A DNA stretch of 64,000 nt from an uncultured Bacilli bacterium (GCA_934098745.1 CAKOPG010000007.1:11486-75485); one strand, 5' to 3'; positions 1 to 10,155 are shown, counted from the first letter of the stretch. Numbers and translations: made by a program. Notes: generated from the sequence alone by a model not told the origin.

Positions 1-397
1 GATCCCCAATAAAATGTTCATGCGGAAATACATTATGACATACAAACATTATCTTAATTCTTTTCAGCAGCTTTGCCATAACAAAATAGCAGGGGGCAAA
101 ATAAGGATGCCACCATTGTATAATTACTGCCTGTGGCTTCATTTTCTTAATCCTTTTTGCTACTCTGATCCAATTAATCGGATTAGCTGTATTGATCCAA
201 AATTTAGTATCAGGGATTTCAAAGCTTTTATTGGAATAATCCTTTTGTTCTTTCCTGTACATAACTTTGGGATACTGTAGGCTATATGATACCATCTCCA
301 CTTCATGTCTCTTTATCAGCGTCCTGTACATTAAATCTGTATAATGAGAAATTCCTCCTTTATACGGATATACTGGCCCAATTAAAACAATCTTCAT
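1..397 (-). CDS. Glycosyltransferase family 4, N-terminal part (cut by window edge)
   Basis: Translating the minus strand from the ATG at 397 gives an uninterrupted frame of 132 residues that runs off the left edge. It begins MKIVLIGPVYPYKGGISHYT, the GT-B opening with the glycine-rich loop seen in GT4 transferases, and includes HNVFPHE near the cut, a segment typical of the acceptor domain in this family. The catalytic C-terminal half is missing. It would transfer a sugar from a nucleotide donor to a lipid-linked glycan in the cytoplasm. It starts 17 bases after the stop of the gene before it, so it belongs to the same transcript. The exact family assignment rests on the N-terminal half alone. 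Confidence 0.85.
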   Translation of the reverse strand, partial: MKIVLIGPVYPYKGGISHYTDLMYRTLIKRHEVEMVSYSLQYPKVMYRKEQKDYSNKSFEIPDTKFWINTANPINWIRVAKRIKKMKPQAVIIQWWHPYFAPCYFVMAKLLKRIKIMFVCHNVFPHEHFIGD

Positions 398-414
398 CTA
401 ATTTTTTCCTTCTC

Positions 415-2391
415 TCAAGCTTTTGCAAATAAACAAAAATATTCCTGATACCAGTGTATTGACCATATACAATCATAGCTCACACCATGCCACTCCATGC
501 TGTCACCTTCCTGTATAGCATCGTTTTCTGAAACAACTTTGATAACGCATTCTGGTATAAATGACAGATCTTCATATTGTTGAAAATACTTATTTTTTAC
601 ATTAATGTTCTCCAATCGATCTATTTTTTCTATCCCACACCACAATGGATATTCCATATATACCGTTCCATCTAGTCCTATAGTTGTAAATTTCCTCTCA
701 TTTATTATATTCGCCAGTTCCCTATACACATACTCTTGTTCTGGATTTCCAATAAAATACTGATGTAGTTTCTCTCCTTCATAACTTTCTTTAATTCGTG
801 GCAATTCATAACTATATGTATTGATTCCACCTATCAATGCACCGGCAATACACAGAGCAATTCCTGCCATTTTATAGTTTTGTTTTAAACGTAAGTTATC
901 CATCCACACAGCAATAGATGGACATAATACCCCCAATGCCCCTACTAAATACCTCGTTCTATACTGTGTATATCCCATGCACCCGCACTGTATCAAGAAT
1001 CCGGCAATGGCCAATATAACATAAAGACACTGCATTTTGTTCGGTTTAAATAACCTGAAGCAAAAGCTAATCATCATGAAAAGAGTTAAAAACATAATAC
1101 ATGGATTAGATGCTGTATCCTGATAAAAAAATAATGCATCCTTTTGCGTTCGATAATCACTGGTATCTTTTCCCAACCAGTTTCCCATGACCATGATCCC
1201 TTCTTCCCATTTTGCATTATATTGAGGGAAGCATATACTTGAAGAATTTCTCCCCATATTTTGCAAACATGTTATCACGAATTGCTTAGGATCCTTTAGT
1301 GCATTACGCACGTTGAACGAGTCAGGTGCAAGCGCAGTTGCCGCTGTTCCAATACCATTTGTTTGTTCATCTGGCGCTTTCTGTTCTTCCATTTTTTTAT
1401 CAACACTTGTGTATGTCTGATAGCTTTTCAGCACCGAAGGAATAAACAAAAGCACCGCAATCAAGCTTCCCAGTATCAAATATTTAAAAAGTTCAAACCA
1501 GTTATCTCGTTTCAAGATTCTTATTATGCACATCCCCGCAAAAAAAACAAGCATAACAAAACATATTGTTGGTTTGCACAAATATCCCAATACCGCATTT
1601 ACTGCCAGATAGATTGCCGACACTGCGCCTTTCTTGTCCATGACAAGCTTTGTGCTCTGTATATAATCTAAAATATAGTAAACAAAAGTGAGCAGAAACA
1701 TACCAGCCACATCATCTGTTTGCGTACTGAACGACTGCACCAATGCCATTGGCATCATCAGATATAGAACGGCTGCCATATATGCCGTTTTAGTAGAAGA
1801 TCCAATTTTTCTTGAAATACCATATATCATAACCGACGAACATATATATGCAATATTCTGCACCATATTTGCTAATCGATCACTACATCCCATTAAGTAT
1901 ACCTGAGACACTAGATATTCTGTAAGGCATGGATATCTCACTTGAAACTCTATTCCAGGTGCAAAATGCCACACCGATTTATTTTGAATCCACCGCATAA
2001 TCCTAGGCAAATGGTACACCATGGAATCCATATTATACTGTCCACTCAAGCCTCCAACGAATAGGACAAAAATATAATACACAGCAAAAATTAAAATCCA
2101 CTTGCTTCCATCTATCTTTTTTTTCTCTTTTATATGTTTTACATTTTCCTGCAATAAAACAAAGCTTTTTTTCTTTATAGCAATCATCAGCGCTACAGCC
2201 AAAAGGACACACCACATAATAAATACGCTGACACTTGTCCAGCATTTCAAAATACTTAATCCCTCTGTAACTGCCCAAATAAAAAAAGACAATCCAATCC
2301 AAGTATTTGCCAATGCTCTAATCACATTGGAATATTCTGCATACTGATTCAAATAAATAACACCCATTACAATTATAGGAATCAAAATCAT
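415..2391 (-). CDS. GT-C fold polyprenyl-phosphate-dependent glycosyltransferase (GT39/ArnT-like)
   Basis: This 658-residue membrane protein has about ten hydrophobic segments and a soluble C-terminal tail. Residues 121-134 (MDSMVYHLPRIMRW) form the first extracellular loop, with the acidic residue that GT-C enzymes use for catalysis. It is clearly a paralogue of the 629-residue protein at 57945-59834: both share the D-S-M-x-Y-H-L-x-R-I motif, a following Y-P/A-T-like loop and a YGI-(S/A)-R segment. Known GT-C enzymes move a sugar from a polyprenyl phosphate to a glycan or protein on the outer face of the membrane. The polyprenyl-phosphate transferase at 16184-17131 could supply the donor. 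Donor and acceptor are unknown. Confidence 0.8.
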   Translation of the reverse strand: MILIPIIVMGVIYLNQYAEYSNVIRALANTWIGLSFFIWAVTEGLSILKCWTSVSVFIMWCVLLAVALMIAIKKKSFVLLQENVKHIKEKKKIDGSKWILIFAVYYIFVLFVGGLSGQYNMDSMVYHLPRIMRWIQNKSVWHFAPGIEFQVRYPCLTEYLVSQVYLMGCSDRLANMVQNIAYICSSVMIYGISRKIGSSTKTAYMAAVLYLMMPMALVQSFSTQTDDVAGMFLLTFVYYILDYIQSTKLVMDKKGAVSAIYLAVNAVLGYLCKPTICFVMLVFFAGMCIIRILKRDNWFELFKYLILGSLIAVLLFIPSVLKSYQTYTSVDKKMEEQKAPDEQTNGIGTAATALAPDSFNVRNALKDPKQFVITCLQNMGRNSSSICFPQYNAKWEEGIMVMGNWLGKDTSDYRTQKDALFFYQDTASNPCIMFLTLFMMISFCFRLFKPNKMQCLYVILAIAGFLIQCGCMGYTQYRTRYLVGALGVLCPSIAVWMDNLRLKQNYKMAGIALCIAGALIGGINTYSYELPRIKESYEGEKLHQYFIGNPEQEYVYRELANIINERKFTTIGLDGTVYMEYPLWCGIEKIDRLENINVKNKYFQQYEDLSFIPECVIKVVSENDAIQEGDSMEWHGVSYDCIWSIHWYQEYFCLFAKA

Positions 2392-2487
2392 ATTGTACTC
2401 TCTATACTTTCTATTTTATTTTACGTTTTGCCCAATCCAATTTCTACATTTTTGATATAACAATTCCCATTCTCCTAGCATTGTTTA
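2392..2487 (-). other. Intergenic gap, no clear signal
   Basis: These 96 bases are one of the three longest gaps in the window. They are AT-rich. No hairpin followed by a T run and no well-spaced -35/-10 pair stands out on the minus strand, so I call neither a terminator nor a promoter here. Confidence 0.4.
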
Positions 2488-3477
2488 TTACTCGCTCGGC
2501 ATTTTTAATCCCATCTGATATAATAAATAATGAAACCAGTTAACGCAAAAATGTCTCCAGTTATTTCCCATCATTTTTCTCACTTTTCTGCTATTGTATG
2601 ATAGCATCACTAATCTATCAGAATAATTCCTTTCCTCATCTTTATCCCATTCTTTTCTAACTTCTGTTTCTTTCTTTTTCATAGCATCTGTTTCCACATC
2701 ACATGTACAATTTACTCCGGATCCATCAAAACCGTGATTTAACACCTGCGACACTTTAGGTACAACAATGCATTTTTTTGATGCCAACATATATATGCCC
2801 CGCACACTATCTGTCGGTTTAAAATATCCTTGAGTATCCTTCATGATTCTGTTTGTGCCTAAATAACAACTTATTAAATTATTGAATGCTGCCGGATTCT
2901 TTTTTGAAATGTAACTAACTATTTTCCATTGTTTCATCATACTATCCATGTTTTGTTTTTCTATTGCATAAATAAAATCTTTTTCTTTCTTCCTCCAGAG
3001 ACCACATCCATACGCAGAAAAAATATTATCTAATTTTAAAATTCCTTCTCCTTTATCCTTCCAATTCTGCAAATAATTATATCCACTTACAGCAAATACG
3101 GTATCATCCCCTTCATACTTTTCCAGTAATCTATCTACATATTCCAAAAAGTGTGGTGAAAACTCATTATCATCCTCTGTCAATATTATTCTGTCATATT
3201 TCTCAAAGGCACGTTCTTTTATATATTTATAATTATCGTCCGGCCCTAAATTCTTTGTTTGATAAAATATGTTAATACTTGCAAACCCCTGCAGCCCCTG
3301 ATCTAAATATTGTTTAACTTTTTTATACCCTTTCTCATGGCTTTCTTTCACCGGAAAATCCACCGAAATATAAAGCTCTGTTTTCGATGCCCAAGCATTT
3401 CTTTTTAGCGATTCCAGGCAACATTTCAGGTGTTCATATCGATTAAGTGTACATAAAACAACCGGTGCATATATCAT
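2488..3477 (-). CDS. GT-A fold glycosyltransferase (GT2/GT13-like)
   Basis: This protein has 329 residues. The N-terminus, YAPVVLCTLNRYEHLKCCLESL, is the GT-A nucleotide-binding strand, and residues 98-106 (ILTEDDNEF) hold an E-D-D triad in place of the usual DxD. This arrangement is seen in GT13-like (GnT-I-type) transferases as well as GT2. No membrane segment is present, so it acts in the cytoplasm or at the membrane surface on a lipid-linked acceptor. The following gene in the transcript is the GT-C protein at 415-2391, after a 96-base gap. Donor sugar unknown. Confidence 0.75.
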   Translation of the reverse strand: MIYAPVVLCTLNRYEHLKCCLESLKRNAWASKTELYISVDFPVKESHEKGYKKVKQYLDQGLQGFASINIFYQTKNLGPDDNYKYIKERAFEKYDRIILTEDDNEFSPHFLEYVDRLLEKYEGDDTVFAVSGYNYLQNWKDKGEGILKLDNIFSAYGCGLWRKKEKDFIYAIEKQNMDSMMKQWKIVSYISKKNPAAFNNLISCYLGTNRIMKDTQGYFKPTDSVRGIYMLASKKCIVVPKVSQVLNHGFDGSGVNCTCDVETDAMKKKETEVRKEWDKDEERNYSDRLVMLSYNSRKVRKMMGNNWRHFCVNWFHYLLYQMGLKMPSE

Positions 3478-3492
3478 ATTTCCTTTTACCTC

Positions 3493-4641
3493 TTATCTTC
3501 CAAGCAACTCTATCATAAGCTTATATTCATTATCCGTATTTTTCTCTAAGCTAAACTCTTCTGCTTTCTTTCTTGCTTTCATCCCTTTTTCTCTGATATC
3601 ATTTTCCATATTCAAAAAAAATTCCATGCACTCAGCCAATTCTGATATTTCGCCAATTCTATAAATTTGACCAAATTCCGTTCCTTGCATCAATTCCGGA
3701 GTAGCCCCAGTATCGTTTCCAATTACAGCCATATAGTTCATCATATACTCTATTGTAACTCTTCCAAAGGCTTCATACGATGATGGAACAATTCCAACAT
3801 CCATTCTTGTCAACAATTCTTGTGGATTTTTAACATATCCACACAAATTAACATAACCGCCAAGTCCCCATGCAGCTATCATTTGTTCAAGTTTTCCCCT
3901 CTCTTCTCCATCCCCCAAAATATATATTTGAAAATTTTGATATCCTTTTTCCAGTAAAATTTTTGCCGCCCTTACAACATCCTGATTCCGCTTCGGCGCA
4001 TTGAGGACACTGCTTACAACAAAATTCACTTTTTGATTGAAAAAGTACTCCTTTTCATAGGGTCTGCATATTTCTACGCCATCATAAATGCATTTTACCT
4101 GCTTGATTTGCATTCTTCTGCATTCACCCTCAATATATTTTGATGTTGCAATCACTGCATCTGATTTTGCAAATCTTCGTTTTACCACGTTAATAGGATA
4201 TATATATTTCACATTATGGCTTTCCCGACTTTCTCGCACATGCCAAATATGAAGAGCCTTCATTCTGCGTGCCAATAGAAAACCTATATCTATAACACTA
4301 CTATTACTATAGATCACATCCGGTTTAAAATCGATAATTTTCTGAACTTCTTTTACTATTTTTCTGTCCCTGATCTGCTTTCGAATAATATAATAAAACA
4401 CATGTGCAAAATCCTGTCCTAAGAAATTTGTTCTCCATGCATCCATCTTTACACAATGATATTTCATTCCTTCGTGATCCAAGACTTGATCTATTGTTTC
4501 TACCGTTTCATTTTGGATTTTCAGTGGCATTATGGTATACACATCTGCATTGTATCTGTTTTTTAAATCTATCATAAGATTAATGCCTGACTTATTGGCC
4601 CCGTACATTTCACAGCACTGAGTTATAAAAAGTATTTTCAT
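3493..4641 (-). CDS. Glycosyltransferase family 4
   Basis: This 382-residue GT-B protein starts MKILFITQCCEMYGANKSG, with the loop that contacts the donor phosphate. The C-terminal donor domain contains VNFVVSSVLNAPKRNQD, IYILGDGEERGKLEQM and the closing acidic motif VPSSYEAFGRVTIEYM around residues 285-300, equivalent to the E-x7-E of GT4. It sits 15 bases from the next gene, inside the fucosyltransferase/flippase cluster. The substrate cannot be read from the sequence. Confidence 0.85.
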   Translation of the reverse strand: MKILFITQCCEMYGANKSGINLMIDLKNRYNADVYTIMPLKIQNETVETIDQVLDHEGMKYHCVKMDAWRTNFLGQDFAHVFYYIIRKQIRDRKIVKEVQKIIDFKPDVIYSNSSVIDIGFLLARRMKALHIWHVRESRESHNVKYIYPINVVKRRFAKSDAVIATSKYIEGECRRMQIKQVKCIYDGVEICRPYEKEYFFNQKVNFVVSSVLNAPKRNQDVVRAAKILLEKGYQNFQIYILGDGEERGKLEQMIAAWGLGGYVNLCGYVKNPQELLTRMDVGIVPSSYEAFGRVTIEYMMNYMAVIGNDTGATPELMQGTEFGQIYRIGEISELAECMEFFLNMENDIREKGMKARKKAEEFSLEKNTDNEYKLMIELLGR

Positions 4642-4657
4642 AAACTATTTATCTCCT

Positions 4658-5644
4658 TTACTGAACTTCCCTAAAATAGTGCTGATAAATATAATCCTCC
4701 AGGCACAAATAATCTTGTACTCTCTCATAATTATTTACAATTGCCTCTCTTCTTTCAAAATATTCTTTTTCGCCAAGATGTCGCACTCTATCTTCGATTC
4801 GTTCAATCTCGTCTTCCGATATTTGAATTATGCCATTTTCATCAAAAAAATCTCCTATTTTTCTTGCCCCAACATAAATCGGGACTGTCATGGCTGCAAA
4901 ACAATTCAATATTTTCTCAGTGAAATAATAATCTTCTATATTATTTTCAAATACAATGCTATAGCGATACCTTTCCAGTGTTTGTGCTATATCGGTATCT
5001 CCTGTGTGATTTCCCGGATATGTTCCAAAGCCATCTACTATCCCTACTTCATCTAATCGCTTCACAGTTGCAATTCTTTTTTTATGAAGTGAACACATTT
5101 CCTTCCCGGAAGAAACCATAGAGATATTTTTATCCTTCTTCAAATATAAATCAGCACTCATCTCTCCGCCAAACGGAACTCCACCATACCACACCTGTCC
5201 TCCTGGTATCCATCTGGCATTTGGATATTCGTTTAACAACTTTTGTGAATGGGTAAAAATCAGGTCAAATTCCTTTGCAAGTTCCTTTCTACTGTCAAAT
5301 ATGAAATAATCTTCAGGCATGATCGCACCGGATTCTAAAAAAAGGGCATACTTTTTCTCAGGAGAACCGCAAGTTTTCAACACATTCTTATGTGTATACA
5401 CATGTTTTTTTAATCCGTAGTTATATCGGTCCCACAATATATGTTTTGATATTCTTCCTGCTCCTAGACTATAAGGTAAAAAAGGACACAAATCATCTTG
5501 TAGATAATATAGCTGCATTTTTTCATTATTTGCATTATATATCTCTGGTTCGTATGCTGCAGGTGCTATCTTTTCTCTATCCTTTATTGTTTTCACATAG
5601 CCATATGGAAGTAATTCAAACAGTCTATTCCTTATTGACATCAT
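4658..5644 (-). CDS. GT10 fucosyltransferase family protein (alpha-1,3/4-fucosyltransferase-like)
   Basis: The region around residues 229-260 (SIVFENNIEDYYFTEKI, then FAAMTVPIYVGA) is the hallmark GT10 motif that binds the GDP-sugar. FENN..DYYFTEKI..C...TVPIY.GA is nearly invariant in bacterial alpha-1,3-fucosyltransferases. The length of 328 is normal. AAGGAG five bases upstream selects the ATG at 5644; the start overlaps the end of the ABC transporter gene by 20 bases. No GDP-fucose synthesis genes are in the window, whereas a full GDP-heptose pathway is, so the true donor may be GDP-L-fucose from elsewhere or a heptose relative. Confidence 0.88.
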   Translation of the reverse strand: MMSIRNRLFELLPYGYVKTIKDREKIAPAAYEPEIYNANNEKMQLYYLQDDLCPFLPYSLGAGRISKHILWDRYNYGLKKHVYTHKNVLKTCGSPEKKYALFLESGAIMPEDYFIFDSRKELAKEFDLIFTHSQKLLNEYPNARWIPGGQVWYGGVPFGGEMSADLYLKKDKNISMVSSGKEMCSLHKKRIATVKRLDEVGIVDGFGTYPGNHTGDTDIAQTLERYRYSIVFENNIEDYYFTEKILNCFAAMTVPIYVGARKIGDFFDENGIIQISEDEIERIEDRVRHLGEKEYFERREAIVNNYERVQDYLCLEDYIYQHYFREVQ

Positions 5645-7397
5645 CACTACTCCTTATACAGGTCACCCTTCCATTTTTTATTTCATAAACTTTATTGCAC
5701 TTTGTAATTGTAGACATCCGATGGGCAATTATGATTAGGGTCTTGATTCCTCTAAGATGATCTATAGATTCCATTACAGCGCTTTCTGTCTCATTATCAA
5801 GCGCAGAAGTTGCTTCATCAAGAACCAAAATATCCGGATCGTTATAGAGTGCTCTTGCAATTGCGATTCTCTGCCTCTGCCCACCCGAAAAAAGTACTCC
5901 TGTTTCTCCTACAATAGTCTCTGTTCCCTTCTCGAGACTATCTATAAACGGCCTTAGCTGTGCCTGATCCAAGGCCCTCATAATTGCTTGATCATCTATC
6001 TTTTCCTCCGGAATTCCAAAAGCAATATTATGACGCACTGTATCATCTACTAAATATGCATTTTGAGGTACATACCCTATCATTTTTGCCCATGCTATTG
6101 TTTGACTGTATATGCTCTGACCATCCACTAACACCTTGCCCTGTTTGGGTTTTAGTAATCCCAAAATAACATCTGCAAGCGTTGTTTTTCCTGCTCCAGA
6201 TGGTCCTATAAAGGCCACGGATTCTCCTTTATTGATTACCATATTTACACTACTTAAAATCTGCTGTGCTCTATTTGGATAACTCCAGCATAAATCTTCT
6301 ATCTGTAAGCAATGCTCAAACGTAAGATTACTATCTTCTACTCCGTCCTTCTTTCCACTCTCACTCTTGATCTCTTGAGTTTTTCTAATTTCTTTTATAT
6401 TAACGTAAGTATTATAGAGTCCTTGTCTACTAAATATAATTCCATTAAGTGATGAGCTGATGCGGCCAGTTGAGGATATAATTCTAAATGCTGCTACTGC
6501 AAAAACAGCCATAACAGGAACCAATGTCTCAATTTTCAAATCCAACAATACCATAAAACATATGGCACCTATAAATGCACTTACACTAACTGCCTCATAG
6601 ATATAAGGCGGTTTTCGCTCATATACGCCTTTTTCTGTCTCAGAGTTAATTCTTGTTTGTAATAAGTCCGTATATCGTGACACAAAATACTCTTCCGTAT
6701 GATTAACCATGATTTCTTTTATACCGCCAAATATTTGCAGTGCACACTGTGAAACACTTGCGGCATATGCGTTATAGCGTTTCCCAGATTCTCTGATCTT
6801 TACTCTATAGCGAAACAGAAACCATAGAAGACATATCGTCATTACGCCTGCTGCCATCAATGAAAGTAATACGTTCGTATATACTAAATAAACGATAATA
6901 AGCATAACCGTTATAAACTCTGCGCATGCTCTAAACAAGTTGGACAATACATCTGTTGTCGCAGAAACATCTGTATCTATCCCTCTCAAAAGAACAGATG
7001 AATTTGTCTGGGTGTGAAAAAGATAATCTCTCTTCATATACGATCTGATCACTGAATTGGACAAATCCCATCTGATTTTATTGACGTTTTTTAATTGAAA
7101 CTTAAATTGGAGAATTAAATATACATTCTTAAAAATATAAACCAGAATAATAAGTATGCCAATTCCGATAATAATTGTTTTATTATCTTTGAATTCTATA
7201 TACTTGTTCAGTTCTCGAACATATTCATATTCCTTAATACTATCAGGATTTAACAGCACATTGATAAAAGGAAGAATTGCAGTTATGCCCAGCAGTTCCA
7301 GCATTGAACCCACAAAGGATGTCACAAAAATGATGCAGCATATAATCTTTTGCTTTCTGTTTAATACAAACATTAGTTGTTTAAAAATATTCCTCAT
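5625..7397 (-). CDS. PglK-type ABC exporter (lipid-linked oligosaccharide flippase)
   Basis: This is a 590-residue half-transporter with six transmembrane segments in the first 330 residues and a nucleotide-binding domain behind them. It has Walker A GPSGAGKTT at 398-406, the signature FSGGQRQR at 503-510 and Walker B ILVLDEATSALD at about 523-534. The start MLELLGITAILPFINVLLNP-like segment is typical of PglK and WlaB, which flip lipid-linked oligosaccharides across the membrane with ATP. It is a paralogue of 51793-53532. Placement among glycosyltransferase genes supports glycan export. A peptide or drug exporter is less likely. Confidence 0.85.
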   Translation of the reverse strand: MRNIFKQLMFVLNRKQKIICCIIFVTSFVGSMLELLGITAILPFINVLLNPDSIKEYEYVRELNKYIEFKDNKTIIIGIGILIILVYIFKNVYLILQFKFQLKNVNKIRWDLSNSVIRSYMKRDYLFHTQTNSSVLLRGIDTDVSATTDVLSNLFRACAEFITVMLIIVYLVYTNVLLSLMAAGVMTICLLWFLFRYRVKIRESGKRYNAYAASVSQCALQIFGGIKEIMVNHTEEYFVSRYTDLLQTRINSETEKGVYERKPPYIYEAVSVSAFIGAICFMVLLDLKIETLVPVMAVFAVAAFRIISSTGRISSSLNGIIFSRQGLYNTYVNIKEIRKTQEIKSESGKKDGVEDSNLTFEHCLQIEDLCWSYPNRAQQILSSVNMVINKGESVAFIGPSGAGKTTLADVILGLLKPKQGKVLVDGQSIYSQTIAWAKMIGYVPQNAYLVDDTVRHNIAFGIPEEKIDDQAIMRALDQAQLRPFIDSLEKGTETIVGETGVLFSGGQRQRIAIARALYNDPDILVLDEATSALDNETESAVMESIDHLRGIKTLIIIAHRMSTITKCNKVYEIKNGRVTCIRSSDDVNKE

Positions 7398-7417
7398 TTT
7401 TTCTCCAATCGCTTATT

Positions 7418-8308
7418 TTAAGGTAATACTTCCATCTTTATCCAGTTTTCATCATGGTATGGTTCAGAGCAGCCTTTTACCTCTAAGTCAGGATAAATCA
7501 CGATTTTGGAAGCATTTGCATTAAGATAAGCCGCCCAAAAACTAAATGTGCTATTAGCTATGATATTATGATCACACATGCTCATAAGCTGCATATCTAT
7601 ATAGCTTCTCTTTCCTTGATTCTGCATAACATAATACGCCTCTATCTTATCATTCAAAAGATCTTTTGCATATTCAATATCATCCGAGAAAATGACATAC
7701 TGCGGGTTTGTGATCATTTTTTCTATATACTCTATTGCCCTGTAATAATATTCCTTTCCAATCACCCGGAAACCATATTTTACATAATCTCCTCTTCTCA
7801 CATGAATTCCTATTGTATTCTCTGCCCGCATTTTTTCTTCCAAATTTTTCTCCAGTTTCTCTATTGGAGGAAACGAAAAAGTCTGCACAATCTGCTTTCT
7901 TATATGATTGAAATATTTTGTGTTTGCCCACACTCCTCGTAAATAATAGGATTGATGTTGATTTAAACAAAAGTAGGTCTCATCATAGCCTGTGCTGTCC
8001 CTCTGAACATAATATCCCTTTTTCCCAAAGCCTATTTTTCTCTTGATCCGATTATATATATTTATCAACTTATAACCCTTAATCTCTTCAGGACAATAAT
8101 CCGAGTATAGTTTCACTTCTTTTGGTGTCGCAAATGGTGCTGTAATTCCAAATACCTTTTCAAGCTCATACCCGTTATGTGTAGTTTCCCTTAACATGCT
8201 TAAGTCGATCTTAACATCAGAATGTGGATAACATTCTCGCATTGCCAGATAAAAGGCAAATTGGAACATTTGATTTCCTAATCCTCCGTCAATTGATATG
8301 ATAATCAA
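7418..8308 (-). CDS. GT11 alpha-1,2-fucosyltransferase family protein
   Basis: Three GT11 motifs are in order: GGLGNQMFQFAFYLAM at residues 8-23, IHVRRGDY at 168-175 (the HxRRxD box that binds the GDP-sugar) and NSTFSFWAAYLN near 252-263. The length of 296 matches bacterial FutC/WbgL enzymes. It lies beside a GT10 enzyme and a flippase, so the repeat unit may carry two fucose-like residues, a pattern that could resemble blood-group or Lewis glycans. Donor as discussed for the GT10 gene. The family call is firm; linkage and donor are inference. Confidence 0.9.
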   Translation of the reverse strand: MIIISIDGGLGNQMFQFAFYLAMRECYPHSDVKIDLSMLRETTHNGYELEKVFGITAPFATPKEVKLYSDYCPEEIKGYKLINIYNRIKRKIGFGKKGYYVQRDSTGYDETYFCLNQHQSYYLRGVWANTKYFNHIRKQIVQTFSFPPIEKLEKNLEEKMRAENTIGIHVRRGDYVKYGFRVIGKEYYYRAIEYIEKMITNPQYVIFSDDIEYAKDLLNDKIEAYYVMQNQGKRSYIDMQLMSMCDHNIIANSTFSFWAAYLNANASKIVIYPDLEVKGCSEPYHDENWIKMEVLP

Positions 8309-8320
8309 AATAGCCCCTCA

Positions 8321-9115
8321 CTAATTCCTGTTTAAAAGTAACTTCTTCATATATATTGCAACAATATGCTTAACATATAGCAAAACAATTATTGGCGAAA
8401 CTTTCATTGCATATTTCCAGTTTTTTTTATAAAACTGTAAATATCCTTTTTGAATATCCGGCAACATACTAAAGCATTCTCCAGATCTTCTATAATATTT
8501 TAACAGAACTTGTTTTACTACGCCACAACTATTTCCCTCCTTCAAAATTCTGATCCATGTGTCCCAATCTTCACAACAAAAACGCATATTTTCGTCCATG
8601 CCACCTGCTTTCATCAGCGCTGCTCTTCTCACCAACACAGATGAGGTAGGGATAAAATTTTTCTTAAGTAATTCTTTTACTATGTCACCCTCTAGTTCTC
8701 CCCGATATCGATCTATCACTTCACCGTTAGATGCATCAATTGCATCTGCCCATGTATATACAAGTGCCATTTCCTTTTCCATTTCTATTCTTTTTACCTG
8801 TAGTTCAAGCTTTTGGGGATACCATTCATCATCATCATCACAAAAGGCGATGAATTCCCCTTTTGCCATCTTCACTCCCACATTTCGGGCATGTGTAGGT
8901 GTTCCGTAATTTCTTTCTGTTCTTTTATATGTTATATTCTCTATTATATTAGCGTACTGATCTATAACCGCCTCATACTCCTTTTTGCTCTTTGAGCAGT
9001 CATCTATAATAATTACCTCGTAATCCTTAAATGTCTGTTTGGAAATCGTATTCAATAACTGTGATAAGTAGTGTGCTCTTTCATATGTCGGAATAACGAT
9101 ACTTACCTTAATCAT
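8321..9115 (-). CDS. Glycosyltransferase family 2
   Basis: This 264-residue GT-A protein opens with VSIVIPTYERAHYLSQLLNTI and has the metal-binding run AFCDDDDEWYPQKL near residue 90-103, followed by a central MRFCCEDWDTWIRI segment containing the E-D-W catalytic signature of GT2. The start overlaps the stop of the upstream gene in an ATGA junction, implying translational coupling. No membrane anchor is present. Substrate unknown. Confidence 0.88.
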   Translation of the reverse strand: MIKVSIVIPTYERAHYLSQLLNTISKQTFKDYEVIIIDDCSKSKKEYEAVIDQYANIIENITYKRTERNYGTPTHARNVGVKMAKGEFIAFCDDDDEWYPQKLELQVKRIEMEKEMALVYTWADAIDASNGEVIDRYRGELEGDIVKELLKKNFIPTSSVLVRRAALMKAGGMDENMRFCCEDWDTWIRILKEGNSCGVVKQVLLKYYRRSGECFSMLPDIQKGYLQFYKKNWKYAMKVSPIIVLLYVKHIVAIYMKKLLLNRN

Positions 9116-10155
9116 TTTGCTTTTTCATTCTCCTTTATCATCTTTCGAACTTTATTCTTATAATTTTCAATACCAAATTCATCCGCAATAAGTTTATGTA
9201 ATTCCCATCTATTGTCCATACTTCTATATTTAGATGCCATTGTTTCAAGTTTTTCCAGCAATCTATCAACAGTATCAATGGTTTCTATTTTTTCTATCCC
9301 AGGACATTTTCTGTCGATCAATTCAGGAACTATCCCGACACAATTTGCCACCACTGGAATTCCCGCCGAAAGGCTTTCTATAATGCCCATGCCAAATCCT
9401 TCACATCTGCTTGGCACATATAAAACATCCCCCTCATTATAAAACGCATTCATCTGCTCTGTTTTCAGCCCACAGTGAACCTCAACATTCTGTCTCCCGG
9501 CAAAATACTCTGTGTTTTTTTTATCATTTGCTGCTATTTTTATTTTATACTTATCGCTCTCCTCTATCGCATCCGCTAAGATTAAAAGATCATCTAATCC
9601 CTTCGCCTTTTCCAGTCTTCCGCAAAACAATATAGTAACACTGTCATTTTTATCACTATTTTCAGGATAAAACAGATAGTCTTCCACACAATTATTTATA
9701 ACCTTTACCCTGTTTACCGATATGTGGTAATTACTCAAAATCTGTTGTTTTGTCCATTGTGAAACTGCAATATTTAGTTTCGCCTTCTTCACTGCAATCA
9801 TCTCAAATACGGAGCTTCCTCCATAGACAAATTCACCTGTTGCACGCTTTAGGGACATAATTGAGCCATGATCAAACAAATAATCACTTTTAACAAACGG
9901 GGCATTTTGTCCGTGTGTAATCAAGATATCTTGCTTTTTTACTTTTATTTTTAAAAAAAGAGAAAATACCAACATCAGAGACACTCTGCTATTGGTATTC
10001 ATAATCATTTTCCACCATCTATATTTGCATATATATGGAATATCTACAACCACAACATCATATTCATCTTGTAATGTCTCCTTCAAAATTCGTACTATTC
10101 TTTCCAGTCCTCCTGCCCATTCTCCATACCATGAAACCAGCCACACCCTTCTCAT
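9112..10155 (-). CDS. Glycosyltransferase family 4
   Basis: This is a GT-B transferase of 347 residues. The start is placed at 10155 because its ATG forms an ATGA overlap with the upstream stop; a longer reading frame adds ten residues with no family resemblance. The protein opens MRRVWLVSWYGEWAGGLERI with the GG acceptor loop. The donor domain carries VTILFCGRLEKAKGLDDL and VPSRCEGFGMGIIESLSAG, the E-G-F-G-x5-E motif of GT4. Its cytoplasmic role in building a lipid-linked oligosaccharide is inferred from its neighbours. Confidence 0.87.
   Translation of the reverse strand: MRRVWLVSWYGEWAGGLERIVRILKETLQDEYDVVVVDIPYICKYRWWKMIMNTNSRVSLMLVFSLFLKIKVKKQDILITHGQNAPFVKSDYLFDHGSIMSLKRATGEFVYGGSSVFEMIAVKKAKLNIAVSQWTKQQILSNYHISVNRVKVINNCVEDYLFYPENSDKNDSVTILFCGRLEKAKGLDDLLILADAIEESDKYKIKIAANDKKNTEYFAGRQNVEVHCGLKTEQMNAFYNEGDVLYVPSRCEGFGMGIIESLSAGIPVVANCVGIVPELIDRKCPGIEKIETIDTVDRLLEKLETMASKYRSMDNRWELHKLIADEFGIENYKNKVRKMIKENEKAK

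Noticed and set aside
36..280. A plus-strand reading frame at the left edge
   Set aside because: It is antisense to a clear GT4 N-terminus on the minus strand and its translation has no recognisable motif.
2392..2487. Possible promoter in the gap before the GT-C gene
   Set aside because: Several AT-rich hexamers resemble a -10 box but none has a -35 at 16-18 bases.
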